From Lingula anatina (taxonomy: Eukaryota > Brachiopoda > Lingulata > Lingulida > Lingulidae), in assembly GCF_001039355.2 (NCBI RefSeq), contig NW_019774402.1, positions 903,665 to 948,021 of the forward strand: DNA of 44,357 bases, in the 5' to 3' direction. How positions within the stretch are numbered: the first letter of the stretch is position 1; each line of letters opens with the position of its first letter. Positions 10,585 to 22,600 of this stretch are shown piece after piece. The notes below the pieces were generated by a model. That model was given only the letters and a program-made list of their open reading frames with translations, searched no databases and was not told where the DNA came from. A program made the translations under genes and the position numbers.

Positions 10585-11274
10585 CCCTAGTCACACTAGA
10601 CGCCGAATGAGTTAGAATGTAGTTGGATTGAGAATTCTTTGTATATTCCTGGATGTTCGAATTGCATCATAAAAATTCTGAGTGCATTCCAAATATATGG
10701 GCCCATTCTTGTGTCTGGTCGGAATGTTTTGCTCATGCTCAAAACTTGCATTCCAAGTAGAGAAATATCGAATGCCATTCTTAGTGTATTCTAACTGCAC
10801 CATGAGTGCATTCTTAATTTTTTTGGGGATTCCAACGGCATTTGAAACATTTTAATTGCGTTTGCGAACCGAAACTTCAAATCTTGCTAGAATGTTCTGT
10901 ATGTGCCTCAAATGAGCCAGAATGCAACTCAAATGCATCTTGATGGCTGCCGAAATCCTATTTCATCCAGCAATTGAACTACACTCGTACGGCATTCGAA
11001 GTGTTTTCTAAATATTTCGACTGCCTTCTGACAGCGTTATCTATATTCCTAGTTTTCCAACTACATTCAAGCTGCATTTGAGAGCTAATACACCTGAAAT
11101 GTGCGGGAATCATTCCAGGCAGATTCAAGCACATTCTGAGTATTCCAACAATATTCTTACAAGAATTTAGGTCAATTTGAAATTTCTTCCCGAATGTGGT
11201 GCAAATTTTGAAAATTCTTCATTCTGGCTAATTCTGCTTGATAACTGCCGATTCCGAATAAGCGTGACGGGGCC
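10583..11274. mobile_element. non-autonomous DNA transposon flanked by TTAA, possibly piggyBac-like
   Basis: Imperfect ~24-nt ends: CCCTAGTCACACTAGACGCC at 10585 onward against GGCCCCGTCACGCTTATTCG (reverse complement of 11251-11274). TTAA is present on both sides (10579-10582 and 11275-11278). The interior is an array of degenerate motifs built on GAATGC and GCATTC in both orientations, without a reading frame. TTAA flanks and a CCCTAG-like end are piggyBac traits, but the two extra bases (TA) at the left end and the missing transposase leave the class open. Confidence 0.55.
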
Positions 11275-11392
11275 TTAAGTAACAAGCAGCTGGTGTTTGC
11301 AAGTACAGCAGTTGCTTTCAGAATCAGTCACAAAAGGGGTTGTCTTATGGCTTTGGTGGTATGCAGGTAAACGGACAGGTATGCATTAGTAA
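11275..11392. other. short unexplained spacer
   Basis: I see no gene, repeat or clear signal between the two inverted-repeat elements. It is the middle of the convergent ERAL1-SPPL3 interval. Confidence 0.4.
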
Positions 11393-11488
11393 TAGATAGA
11401 CCCCGAGTCAGCGAGGGTTATGTGGCATACACGAGTGCGAAGCATGAGTGGATGTCACATAACCCTCGCTGACGAGGGATCTATCTTA
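11393..11488. repeat. hairpin element, 18-bp perfect core arms
   Basis: GTCAGCGAGGGTTATGTG at 11407-11424 is perfectly complementary to 11456-11473. The complementarity continues imperfectly outward to the AGATAGA ends. The 31-nt loop carries CACGAGTGCGAAGCATGAGTG, itself a near palindrome. The whole looks like a solo hairpin MITE. Confidence 0.75.
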
Positions 11489-11489
11489 T

Positions 11490-11660
11490 TTAGACCACGG
11501 GTCTATTAGTGGGTTATAACGCATTCATGCGAGAAGTGTGGTTACGCGAGTTACACCACGTCTGAGTCTTTCGTTCTTTACTTCCACTGTGGTCTAAGGT
11601 ATAATAAAGACCCCAGCAGAAATTTCTGCTGGCTATTGTGATCATTTGCACGAGTAAAAC
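11490..11660. repeat. second inverted-repeat patch with a 20-bp perfect palindrome
   Basis: Two TAGACC/GGTCTA motif pairs (around 11491-11503 and 11591-11596) frame the patch. CCAGCAGAAA followed by TTTCTGCTGG at 11613-11632 is a perfect 20-bp palindrome. No gene is seen; short frames here have no family resemblance. Confidence 0.5.
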
Positions 11661-11789
11661 TTGGCCACTATAAATTTCTGTAAATGAAGGATTACTCAAA
11701 ATCATGACCATGACAATCTATTGTGGAACATACAGGGATCTGTATTTTTGCGTTTACAATCAAGCTTGTGATAATAAGTTGGAAAAAAA

Positions 11790-13649
11790 CATTTGTTCAA
11801 TTTAAATTGTTTATTGCCAAGTACACAGAAGTGATTTTACAACCAATCCAGCGCTTTACTAGCAACTTTGGTCATTTCTATACATAGCAGCGGAATTTAA
11901 AGAAGTTCCTACTTAATTAATGTTTACATGAAAGACTCATTATTATATCAATCTGAAGTACATGAATACACATATCATACCTACATACAGAGTATCTTAC
12001 TTAATGAATGTAAACAATTAAAAACACTGATTTAATGCAACCACTATGTGCTTGGAGCATTTCTGACAAAGATCAATCATGCATTCTACTTTTGTATAAG
12101 TGTACTGGTTACATAAAATCCACATAGCAATAAGAAAATGTGTTCACAATATTGCACCCAACGACTAAACACTTACACTATATGAAATCTGAATGGATCA
12201 AAATTACCCAATTCTCTATAAAGTGTAGTAGTTAAGGACTAATGCATAAGGATTCACAGACAACAATAAAAGAATCAATTTTAATTGTTGTATACACAAC
12301 AATAAAATTACTTAATCAAAAGGTCAATGATCTGAGTATTACTGAGAAATGAACATTTATTGGCTGTCGATCTTGAAAGCCATTTCAATTGAGCCCACTG
12401 ATAGCACCATATCTTCTTAATGTAATCATACCCCTTTCATAAATACAGACTGAATGACGGAGAGAAACTTACAAGGGAATCCCAAATCTAAACCAGAGGT
12501 CCCTTTTCTAAAGTTATATATTGCAATTATTGGTAATTAAATAAACAAACACAAACTGTGGCTATAGAGCAATTTGAGTGAAAAGCAATGGTAGTTGAAA
12601 TGTCACCAACATTTTGTGATGTCACTGAAAGATTTGAATTATGTGCTACAGTTGTATTCCATAAAAGTATTCTCAGCCTGGATTCTTTCCAACTCAAAAA
12701 TAATTACACTCTCTTCAAGTCAGATAAAACGGTTAAAATTTCAATTGTTTTTCTTTTTTCATCAGAAAAGAGAAAGATCTATAAGAGGAATTTAAAATAC
12801 AAGTGGAACAAAATGGGGAAGTCAGATTTTGCAGCACCCACAGTTCTGGTCAATTTTTGACCTTTCAGAGGAAAACTATGTATTTTCCCATCTCCAAATA
12901 AGCAGTGTTGACATATTTTGCATGCTTATTAAATGAAGACACCATTAACATTTTTCATATTACCTGATCACAAAAACTTCACTAGTGTGCCATGCCAAAA
13001 TAAATAATCAATCAGGTATGTACCACTTCTATTATACATATGTCTTAATTATTTTGTCAATTTCATGTTTTGCTAAAATATAAAAGACATGGATGATACT
13101 GATGAAAATGAGATGGAGATATCAAATAAAAGTAATTTCTAACCAAGTATATATGCACATGTATAATGAATGTATCTATGTTTAGAGCTATATACACTGG
13201 AAATTTCCCCTGCCGGTCACTTCTCTGACATGGCCATGTTTTTCTTCATTCAAATAAAACCACAGTGCAAGTTCTTTCTTTTACCTCTTGGTGAATAAAC
13301 CACATTTCTGAGCAAGCAATCACCAACAGCACAGAGGCCTAGAATATTTGACACATCATCTAATACATACAGAAGCAAACTCTTCGCACTGCTACTATAT
13401 CCTTTTGGTGAGCAGCATTATCCCAATGCAGGCCATTTGACACTGAACCCATTGCCAAGCAATAAAACCTTAAACAAATCTATGAGAAGATACTAGTAGT
13501 AATACTATCCATGATGCCTTGACTTGCTACCTCTCAAGCCTGACTTGTCCCCTTACTAGCACAACTTAATGAAGGCTATGAAATGACCTATAATAAGCAC
13601 CACTAAAGCATCCAGCTCCCAGGGCACTACACTGCCCAGCATCCACAGT
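11790..13649 (-). other. SPPL3 3' UTR
   Basis: Non-coding sequence downstream of the SPPL3 stop. On the minus strand AATAAA hexamers occur at 12356-12361 and 11810-11815, giving alternative ends of about 1.3 or 1.85 kb. Frames here (for example 12588-12860 on the + strand) show no family resemblance. Confidence 0.55.
11810..11815 (-). terminator. SPPL3 distal polyadenylation signal
   Basis: TTTATT on the + strand is AATAAA on the minus strand. A second, more proximal hexamer is at 12356-12361. Confidence 0.5.
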
Positions 13650-16600
13650 TTATACATCCATGTACTTGGATGGGGCAGGTGAGAGAAATGGCTCACTCCA
13701 CATCCTACGAAGATCACCCTGAAACAGATAGCAGAAATCTTCAAACTTCTACTCGTCTGTCAGCTAAATTTAAGTGTTGTTATTGCATTACCTATAAACA
13801 GTACAATACCACCAACATGCCAAATCTAAATACAAAATGAATCTTCATTCTCTACAGAAAAACTCATAAATTCAAAGTCTAATAGATTTCTGAATACATC
13901 AACTTTGTTTATCTCTACAAAATGACACATTTACAGAAAATTGTGATTTTCCAATAGCAAAGGTATACTAAGTTTTTTCTTGGTTTATGCAAATAAATGA
14001 CACAGAGCTTAAATCCACAATGGGTTAAATAAACCATATTCGTCTGCTGAGGCTCACCTTCAAATAAGCCATTGTCAGGAGTGGAAGCAACGTAAAAGGA
14101 ACTAGATAGAGCAATGCTGGTTGTGCAGCTCTGAACACTTCAGAGGACACGGTGGCTGTCAATAGTCCTGTTAATAGAAAATGCATGAAAAGCATGTCCT
14201 GACAACAATCTTGCAATTAATAATTCTTTAAGTAATTCAATATCTGAATTTTTATGAAATGATTGCAGTTAATCTTTCAGAGAAAGGAAAATGTGTCTCA
14301 TATGGCTATAGCCATTGGCAAAAGGAGGATACAGGCAAGATGAACAAAGAAAATACTTTACTACGTCAGATAGGGGGCTGTGATGTTGTTACAGATGTTC
14401 CATGCTCAAAAGAAATTGACATGAACACTGCAGATTTTTTTCAAAAGATGTTGACATATATGATGCTGAAGTATGTCGACACAAAAACCTGTTATCACAA
14501 AGCAATCATACAATTAAAATGAGATTAATCACAAAACTCAACACCCCAACTGTTACTTGTATTTTACATTCAAATCTTAACCACTGGTCCCTCGTTCATA
14601 TGCTTATTTCTCCACCCTAGGTAAAAATAATGTGTTATGAATATAAGACACTTAAATTCTACCTACTTTAACTACCTATTTAACTGAATATTCCAACTTA
14701 AATGTCTCAAAGTAAATTTCTTCTGGCATAACCCAAAACGTACCAAGAAAATAACCAATGAGCGAGCAGTGGAAATAGGTAATCTTGTGATAATACTGTG
14801 GGGGTGGAGGTAGGCCAGTATCAGCTGTGCTAACTTGTCCTCTCTTGTATGCATCATATCTCATAACAAAGCACAAAAGTAGGCCTGGCATTACCTGGAG
14901 ATTGGACAAAAAACATGGTGGTAAGCATAAAACCAGCAATGTTCCTTTTATTCAGTTAAGAAGCCCCCACAATGACTTTACTCAAATGCATTTTATGTTC
15001 AAAATAGGACATGCCTTCATTGTGTTCATATTTAATTGAAAAAAAAAAAAAAAAAAAGCCATCCTTTTAGGTAGATATGGCAACTGACAAGATTAAGTAT
15101 ATTTTATATCACATCTTTATAAAAACCTTGGTAGATAAAACTCGCATATGCACTGAAATTAAATATTTAAAAGGAGCTTCTGATAAAATGCAAGCAGCTG
15201 AATGTTGCAGTACTAATTTTAACTAGAAATTAGAATACAGATAGTACTGAACCACAAAGAGACGAGTCTATTCACTAGTGCATGGGAACGTAGGTATTAC
15301 GCAAAAACTTTGTGACCTTTATGCTAACCAGGGGTAGATACTTACAATATCCCCTAGGCCCAACATGGAAAAGTGACCTTCGTTGTGCATGCTGAAATTG
15401 ATGAAAATGAGCCTTCGTTCATAATAGTGGTAATGCGAGTTGCATACCAACAGAATACACTTCTGATATAACAATACATCATATTCTAATCACATGTTTA
15501 AGGGAGTGTGTAAATGTTACTTACATGAAAATATTAGACAACAGAAAATGTAGTCAAGAATATCACAATCTCTTTACATTAAAGGTCATGCAATAATTAA
15601 TTTCATGACCTTAAATGTAATGAATGTATATAAATGTACACCTGTAATATAATGTTAAAATGCAACTTAACAATCAACATTTTATGTCAAAAACAGTACC
15701 AAGTAGATTTTAGACTAACATTTAATAAGGCATTTGTGTCATCCATAAGTACTTGCCTGGGAAACACTAATTTTCCTGGAAGCGACAGCTTTGGTGCGTC
15801 ACGCATCAGGCCAGTTAGATGAAATTTCTTGGCAAATGCGCCGACCTGATGTGAATGAAATGAATATCTTAAAGATGCATATGAAGTCAATTTTTTCCAC
15901 AAAAGCCAACCAAATGCCAGCATATAGTTGCAAATAGAATAACTAAGAGAATTACCAAAAGGCATTGTTTAATATTACCCTATACGTAAATGGGACAGGA
16001 AAATAGGTCAGATAAGTAGGTTAAATTTCTGACCAAAATTTTAAAGAAAGGAGCAGTCTAAAGCTCTTTTATGGCTGTTCGAGTGATTTATTCAGTTTAT
16101 CCCTTGACATGGTGAATTTATTTGAGTCGTATAAGAAACTAATAGAAGAGGTTATATGTGTTACTGGGAACCCACGCACCACTGACGCTCGGTTCATATA
16201 TACCTTTAATTTCAAAAACACAATTACATGATAAAACACCTACTTAACCAAAAACAATGTGAAAGCGTTCTTTACAAGAGATCTTTCTGAAAAGACATAT
16301 TCAACAGAGAAATCTATTCAACATAAGCAAATACGAAAACGTAATTATGATTAATATTCTATAAATATAACTGATATAACATCAAGTTGATTTACCTGCA
16401 ATCAGTTATCAGTTCTAGAGTGCAAGTTATCGGACTGATTTACCTTAGATTTACCATCCTGTCTTAACATGGTTATGTTTTATATATATTATGGTCAAAG
16501 GTAATCCTCATTCTAGCAGAACTACTGATTACTATACTTTGGCCTTACATTAACAGTCATCTACATGCACTTTAAAATTCAATTGAGTAACAATGTAAAA

Positions 16601-19600
16601 TGCTTAAATTTCATATCAGCCTTTTTTGAACATTTCCTGTAAATCATAATGACAATGCCTAATAAAGCAATGGAAATTATATTTACAGGAAGCACTACAA
16701 CAGTCCTAATTGAATTGATAACTAAATGACAGCCTTCCTCACTCCTCACCATCAGACTGATTCATCTATTTTAATATCTTTTGTGCTCAAAACCAAGCCT
16801 GTCTCATTAGTGGCAGATACTTACTGGATTTTCTGCTGGTCGTGTTGCTACTTTAACCATCACATTTGTGCTGAATATGAAGGAGGAAAAGAATACCTGC
16901 AACACACACAAAAAGAACTTTATATATTTAATCTTATTTCATTGTGGTGCACAGATATCAAAACCCATAAACAATTTTACTGTGCAAATCTTATTTCATT
17001 GTGGTGCATAGTCATCACAATACATTCCAGTTAAAATATGATATCAGTTTTTTTAATACGTTTTAAAACATACTTTTTCATGACAAATGTCCAAAGCAAT
17101 AAAGTAGTGGATATTTTTATGGAGACTACCAAAGTGTAATAGGATATTTCTTTTCCAAGTATAACTAGCTGAAATTATTACAGTTACCAATTACAACTGT
17201 AATAAAAGATGGTGAAGATTAGGAACAATAAGACTGGCAGGTGATAATCTGCTTGATCCACTTAATTAAATAACATTTCAACACCTGCAGATGAAATTGG
17301 ACAGTGATAGGGTAAAGCTTCATTAACACATGGAACTATGGCTTCAAAACACCTTCCATATCATTACAGCAATACTTGAACATAAATATCCTATCAAGCA
17401 AAAATTTTACTCATCTACTTACATCCCTCTTGAATTGATCACTGGCTAGATAGCTTTATGTCAATTGAATAGATAAAATGCATGGCTTAATTATGCCACC
17501 CTGGTGTATGGCCTTATTAAGGTACAAGGTTTTAAAATTAAGAAAAAAAGGATGGAATTTGACCAGAACATTTTATTCTATCGATGTATAATTTGCAAAA
17601 TGTTGTTTATAACTAAATCAATATATATGTATGTTTAATTTGTTACATCAATTTAAAACAGATTCCTTTTATGGTTTTAAAAAATCCCACACAGAACTAA
17701 ATATGGAATCTTGACAATCCCACTTAAAGATTCACTGGTTAACCATTTCTAATCCACTAGACAGGTGCATAACCTGCTACAAAGAGGGTACCAATCAAAA
17801 GAGAAAGGTGTGCTGGTACTTCAAGGAAAACTGGGTTTTATAGTTGATCATTCATTACAACAAAGAGGTCATGATTATTTCCTTACATGCTGGCACTAAC
17901 GAGATGCCACAGTTCTGCTGGTCCTTTGTCTCATATCCAGCGTATGTATTTAGTCCATCCAAGGCACACACATCAAATTTTAAAGGCACTTTAATTTAAT
18001 GTAATCAAATTAAATCAAAATTCATGCTTGCTGTGACTTAATGGGTTTTTGTTCTTTATACATTTGTTTTCATATTTACAATTTTTCCTCACTTCCATTG
18101 TGATATTTATTACAAATATTTCAAGTTTGTTTACAACTTCCTTAACAGTTCTTAACACAATAAAATATGCATAGTATCTATATAATCCAACTGCTACCCT
18201 GAGCAGCAAATGAAGTCCTGTGATCCTGAAAGGTGAGCAAAACCAAAGAAAATAATGAGCTATTTCAACTTACCCAAAACACATCATACAAGAGGAGGCC
18301 CAGTAACAGTAATGTTGAAACCTTCAAACTTGGGAGGCGAACTAGTGCAATGAATGCTACACACAATCCCATTCCTAGGGCTGCAAACCAGGAAGAAAAG
18401 TGCATAAAACATACATTGTGGAAGTCAGCTAAGAAAATAGCTACTCAAGTTCATTTTGACACATTTAGTGTACTCTATACTTGACACTCGTTTGATGCTA
18501 GGATAAAATGAAGTTAGGTACTTATTATATTCATTTATCTAGTATGTTAACCTGATCAATTTGCATCTAGCTTAAATATTGAATGAATGTTTGAAAAATC
18601 TTATCAAAAGGACTGCAGCATTTTCTCCACTCACCATCCATTAAAAGCCAGTGCCCTGTTAGCACCCAGGTACATACTATACACACAGACATGCAGAATG
18701 ATAAGATCTCTGCAGCTGTAAAACGGCCACAGTATCCAAATGACTTTCTGTAACAAGGAAATAAAGTGGTCTTACAACCATAATCCCATGACTCGTGTAC
18801 TTGCCGGTATGGTTGAAAAATAAATATATATTCTTGACTTTGTGAGAAGGGATAATTACTGCTCCTTGACTACCATGTGATATCAGACGGAAAGTGTCTC
18901 ACTCAGTCACGTTTTTCTTGTACTGTAAACTGCAGTTAACCTCCTCCTGGTAACTTCGGTAACCTCAGTGAATAGCAAACTCATTTATATTAATTTCATA
19001 TATGTCAAATAATATTTGTGTACATTGTATGTACATTACTCCTATTAAACACTTTTCTCCTTTTAAACTGGAAATATAAAGCATTTTCTTCAAAGGAGCA
19101 TCAATAGTTTTCAACAATGTCTTGCAAATATTCATTCTCTATTATAAGCAACCTTTCATTTAAGTGCTGCTTTGATGATCTGCAAACATATCAGCTAAGT
19201 ATCCCTCATCTTATTTGACTAAGAAGAATGATTGTGTACCAGTTCCTTTAAATGCATACATGTAAAATATCAGATTATGATGAAATATTTGCCAGTCAGG
19301 CCTAATCCAATTTTCATTGAAAATAAGAACTTCATGGAAAGACATCATGAATGCAGTGCACTCCTTATGAACCACTTCAAATTGTATTGATCTCAAGTGA
19401 AGGCAAAACATGCTTTAAGATTCAAGTAAATAACCAACAGAACTTAAATGAATGGCCAGGGTCACTTAAGTGTATAACAACAATACTGGTTTCAACAGTC
19501 ATAAATAAAAATATAGCACAGGACAGTCTGATATCCATTATCATGCATGAATCAGAAGACAAAATTTGAATTATATCAGCTACACATGTTGGTAGATGAT

Positions 19601-22600
19601 TTTGTAAATGGGCCACTTTCCTCATTTATATATGCTCTAGATTTCAAATACCACAAAATAAAAAATTACCTAATTATTAAACGCCATCAAGTAAGGCCTC
19701 ATCTTTAAGTTAGTACATAATACATTACAGCAAACATGCACTTACTTTTGTCCCGATGAACATGGACGAAGGAGATACTGGCACATGGGTAGTAATAGAA
19801 ATGCAAAAGCAATAGTAGCCAACACTGAAAATACAAAATGATATTCTTTATGAAGAGAAACATTTACATTTGATTGATCTGATGGTCCACTTTTCTTTTA
19901 TTTCATAACCTCAATTAATTTTGAGCAGTGGAAAATTCCTAATCCCACGCTTCTGCATAATCTTGCAATTATCTGCAAGAAATTAGTGCTAAGAAATATA
20001 AAGCAATCTGGCTTTGTATGATATGTTACAGTGACCTACTTCTTTTGCGATATTAGTAGCCAGGAGGCCTCGGTAGCGCAGTAGGCAGCGCGTCAGTCTC
20101 ATAATCAAACCTACATGGGTAATCTGAAGGTCGTGAGTTCGATCCTCACCCGGGGCAGTTATTTTATATATGAATGATTCCATCCTTCAAACCATCCTCC
20201 CAATGCATTGAACTAGGGCACATTTTATTTGAAATACTTAATTCCTGTCTTAGCTTTTGTATATATTTCAAAGCAATATGAATCTATGTTAAATAAGCTT
20301 GACAGCAAATTCATGTCTATTAGATATTGTTAGCTGGGGATAATTAAATGATCCTGTCTGAAGATATGTTACAATGAAGGCAGGATACTAAACATCTCAT
20401 TCAGTCAAATTTAAGTCTGTGAAATCTAAAATCATCTCTGTTATAACATAATGGTGCAGAAGGAAATGTTTTGACTACAAAAGAACACCCATGTCACACT
20501 AATGAAACAGAGTTATAACAACAGTTGGAGCTCATAAGTTTTATGCATATTAACAATATCATAGTACTATCTTGATAAAGAAGGTAATTTGATTGCAACT
20601 AAACCATCCCTTTTAATCCCTCAGCTAAGAGGTTATCCTAACATGATGAGCAGGATAACTTAGAGACATTGCTATCAGGTGTTTACCTCTGAAAGTTCAG
20701 ATTTTTTAAATAAAAAACTCACCTTGTGGGGTTTTATGATATGAGCATAAAATTACCCCCCAAGGGGCTTTATGGCAAGTTAGCCATTTTCTCTTGGATT
20801 GCCTAGATATTTCCCAAGGGAAAAGCACTGAGAGTTACTTAATTAAAATTTCTACTGGTAACAGCTCAGTGTTCATTTCACCTTGGGGCAAGATGAACTA
20901 TAAAACTTTAAGTCTTTATCCAAAAATAAAAAAATAAGCTGTGCTAAAGCTGGTTGTTCATTCATTAAGTTTTTCACCCACCTAGTGACAGCTCTGGTTA
21001 ATTGCATTACCATAAACAGACTATGACTTGTCAGAGTAGAACAAAATTCATAGCAATTATAACTTTTAGGCTATAAAGCAGGATGTAAGTTACCAGGTTG
21101 ATTTAACCAATGCTACGTTTATTTTTGAACTGGTTCCTAATAAACTCATTACTAGATAAACTCATAACTAGACTTCAAATACACCCTTTCTTAGACTGGG
21201 TTCCCATCCCTAGATCAATCTAACAGGATTAGTCCATCTCCACGGGGTTTCTCACTAAATTGCTTTCAGCTTAAGAGGCTTAGATGTCTGGGACGCCTAC
21301 TAAAGCTGCTAAACAATTGTTAATTACCCCCTATCAGCTTCAGTAGGCATGACAGACATCTAAGCCGCTTAAGTTAATTGCAATTAAGCGAGAATCCCCT
21401 TGGAGATAGTTCGTTCCAATGTTAGTACAATAGTCTCTGGGAATGGTCTCTAAGTGAACAAGTTGATCCGCGGACTACCAGATCCATGGACTAACAGATC
21501 CGCAGAATAAATATAGTTGACCCACTTAAAAGCAATGCCCACTCATTCACTGATGGTCCTCCCTTTGCCTCCACATGCACCATTGCTGTAAGGGTCTAAC
21601 AATTAAACATTGGAGCTGAAATTTAATCCACTTGATAGTGTATGTAGAGGCAGGGAGACCATCAGGAGATTAGGCAGCTTGCTTTTGTGTGGGGTCAGCT
21701 ATATTTAAGTCGGCAGATCAGGGCTCCGAATCTAGAAAGGTTTGCTATGTTGGGCATAACCAATCCTATTTCGAGATACGGGGCCATGGAATCTAGACGC
21801 TTGCGCACGTGAGCACGATTCCATGGCCCAGTTAGTCCATGAAGCATCTGTGCTGAATGCCACCCAAGAAAGCAGTAAAACCACATTATATTATATTATA
21901 GAGAGAGCAAATGGGCTAATTTTCATAATTTTGGCAATAATTGAGCAGCTTGTTTACAGGCACAATAAATTTAAGTGCCTCACAACACAGCTGTCCCATA
22001 AGACATGCTGCCTATGGCAATTCAACATAAAATCATATAGAGAGAGGTTTATACACAGAGGCTTATAGAAAAGTAACTAACATCGTTTACGTTTACTTAA
22101 CACTAATGCAAGGAAAATCTTATATGCCTTAACATAAATTTGAACATATTTAAGATCAATACATTTCTGCATTTTGTACCTTTAGCAAAAGAATATTGAA
22201 TCCAATTTAGTCTTTGATCTTGTAAAAAGAACAAAGCCAATTTTGAAATGTGAAAACTAATGTAGGCCAACTGTGTGTACAAAATGTATTCACACATACA
22301 TTCACTGATGATAAAAAGTAACTTTTAGACAGTCAATGGCAATTTTAATCTTGATGTTGAAACTAGCTGACTCAGCTTATCAAGTACACATTAACATGCA
22401 TTCATACATGCACACACATGCACTTTGGATGATACTTCATAACATATGTCAATTAGTATAGAGCCTGCATTACATATTCAATATTAGTATTGTTTGTTTG
22501 TTTGCCTGCTTTATGCAATAAGATATCTGATTTATTGTTTCAAATGAAGGTTTCAGTTCATCTGAGTGCTAATAGGTATGCTAGCATCCTAGATAAGGGA

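Noticed and set aside
12588-12860. 90-codon + strand frame
   Set aside because: It lies antisense to the SPPL3 3' UTR, has unremarkable composition and matches no family I know.
14025-14216. SPPL3 ending as ...[14 protein letters not shown]
   Set aside because: This reads through the exon 12 donor (AAG|GTGAGC). Splicing to 13718 gives the family-typical [11 protein letters not shown] end.
14259-14522. 87-codon + strand frame antisense within SPPL3 intron 11
   Set aside because: No family resemblance, no convincing start context or splice partner, and it lies within intron sequence.
19989-20183. 64-codon minus-strand frame reading [16 protein letters not shown]
   Set aside because: It is the antisense of the tRNA-Met gene. 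Such 'GEDRTHDLQ' proteins are well-known false predictions over tRNA genes.
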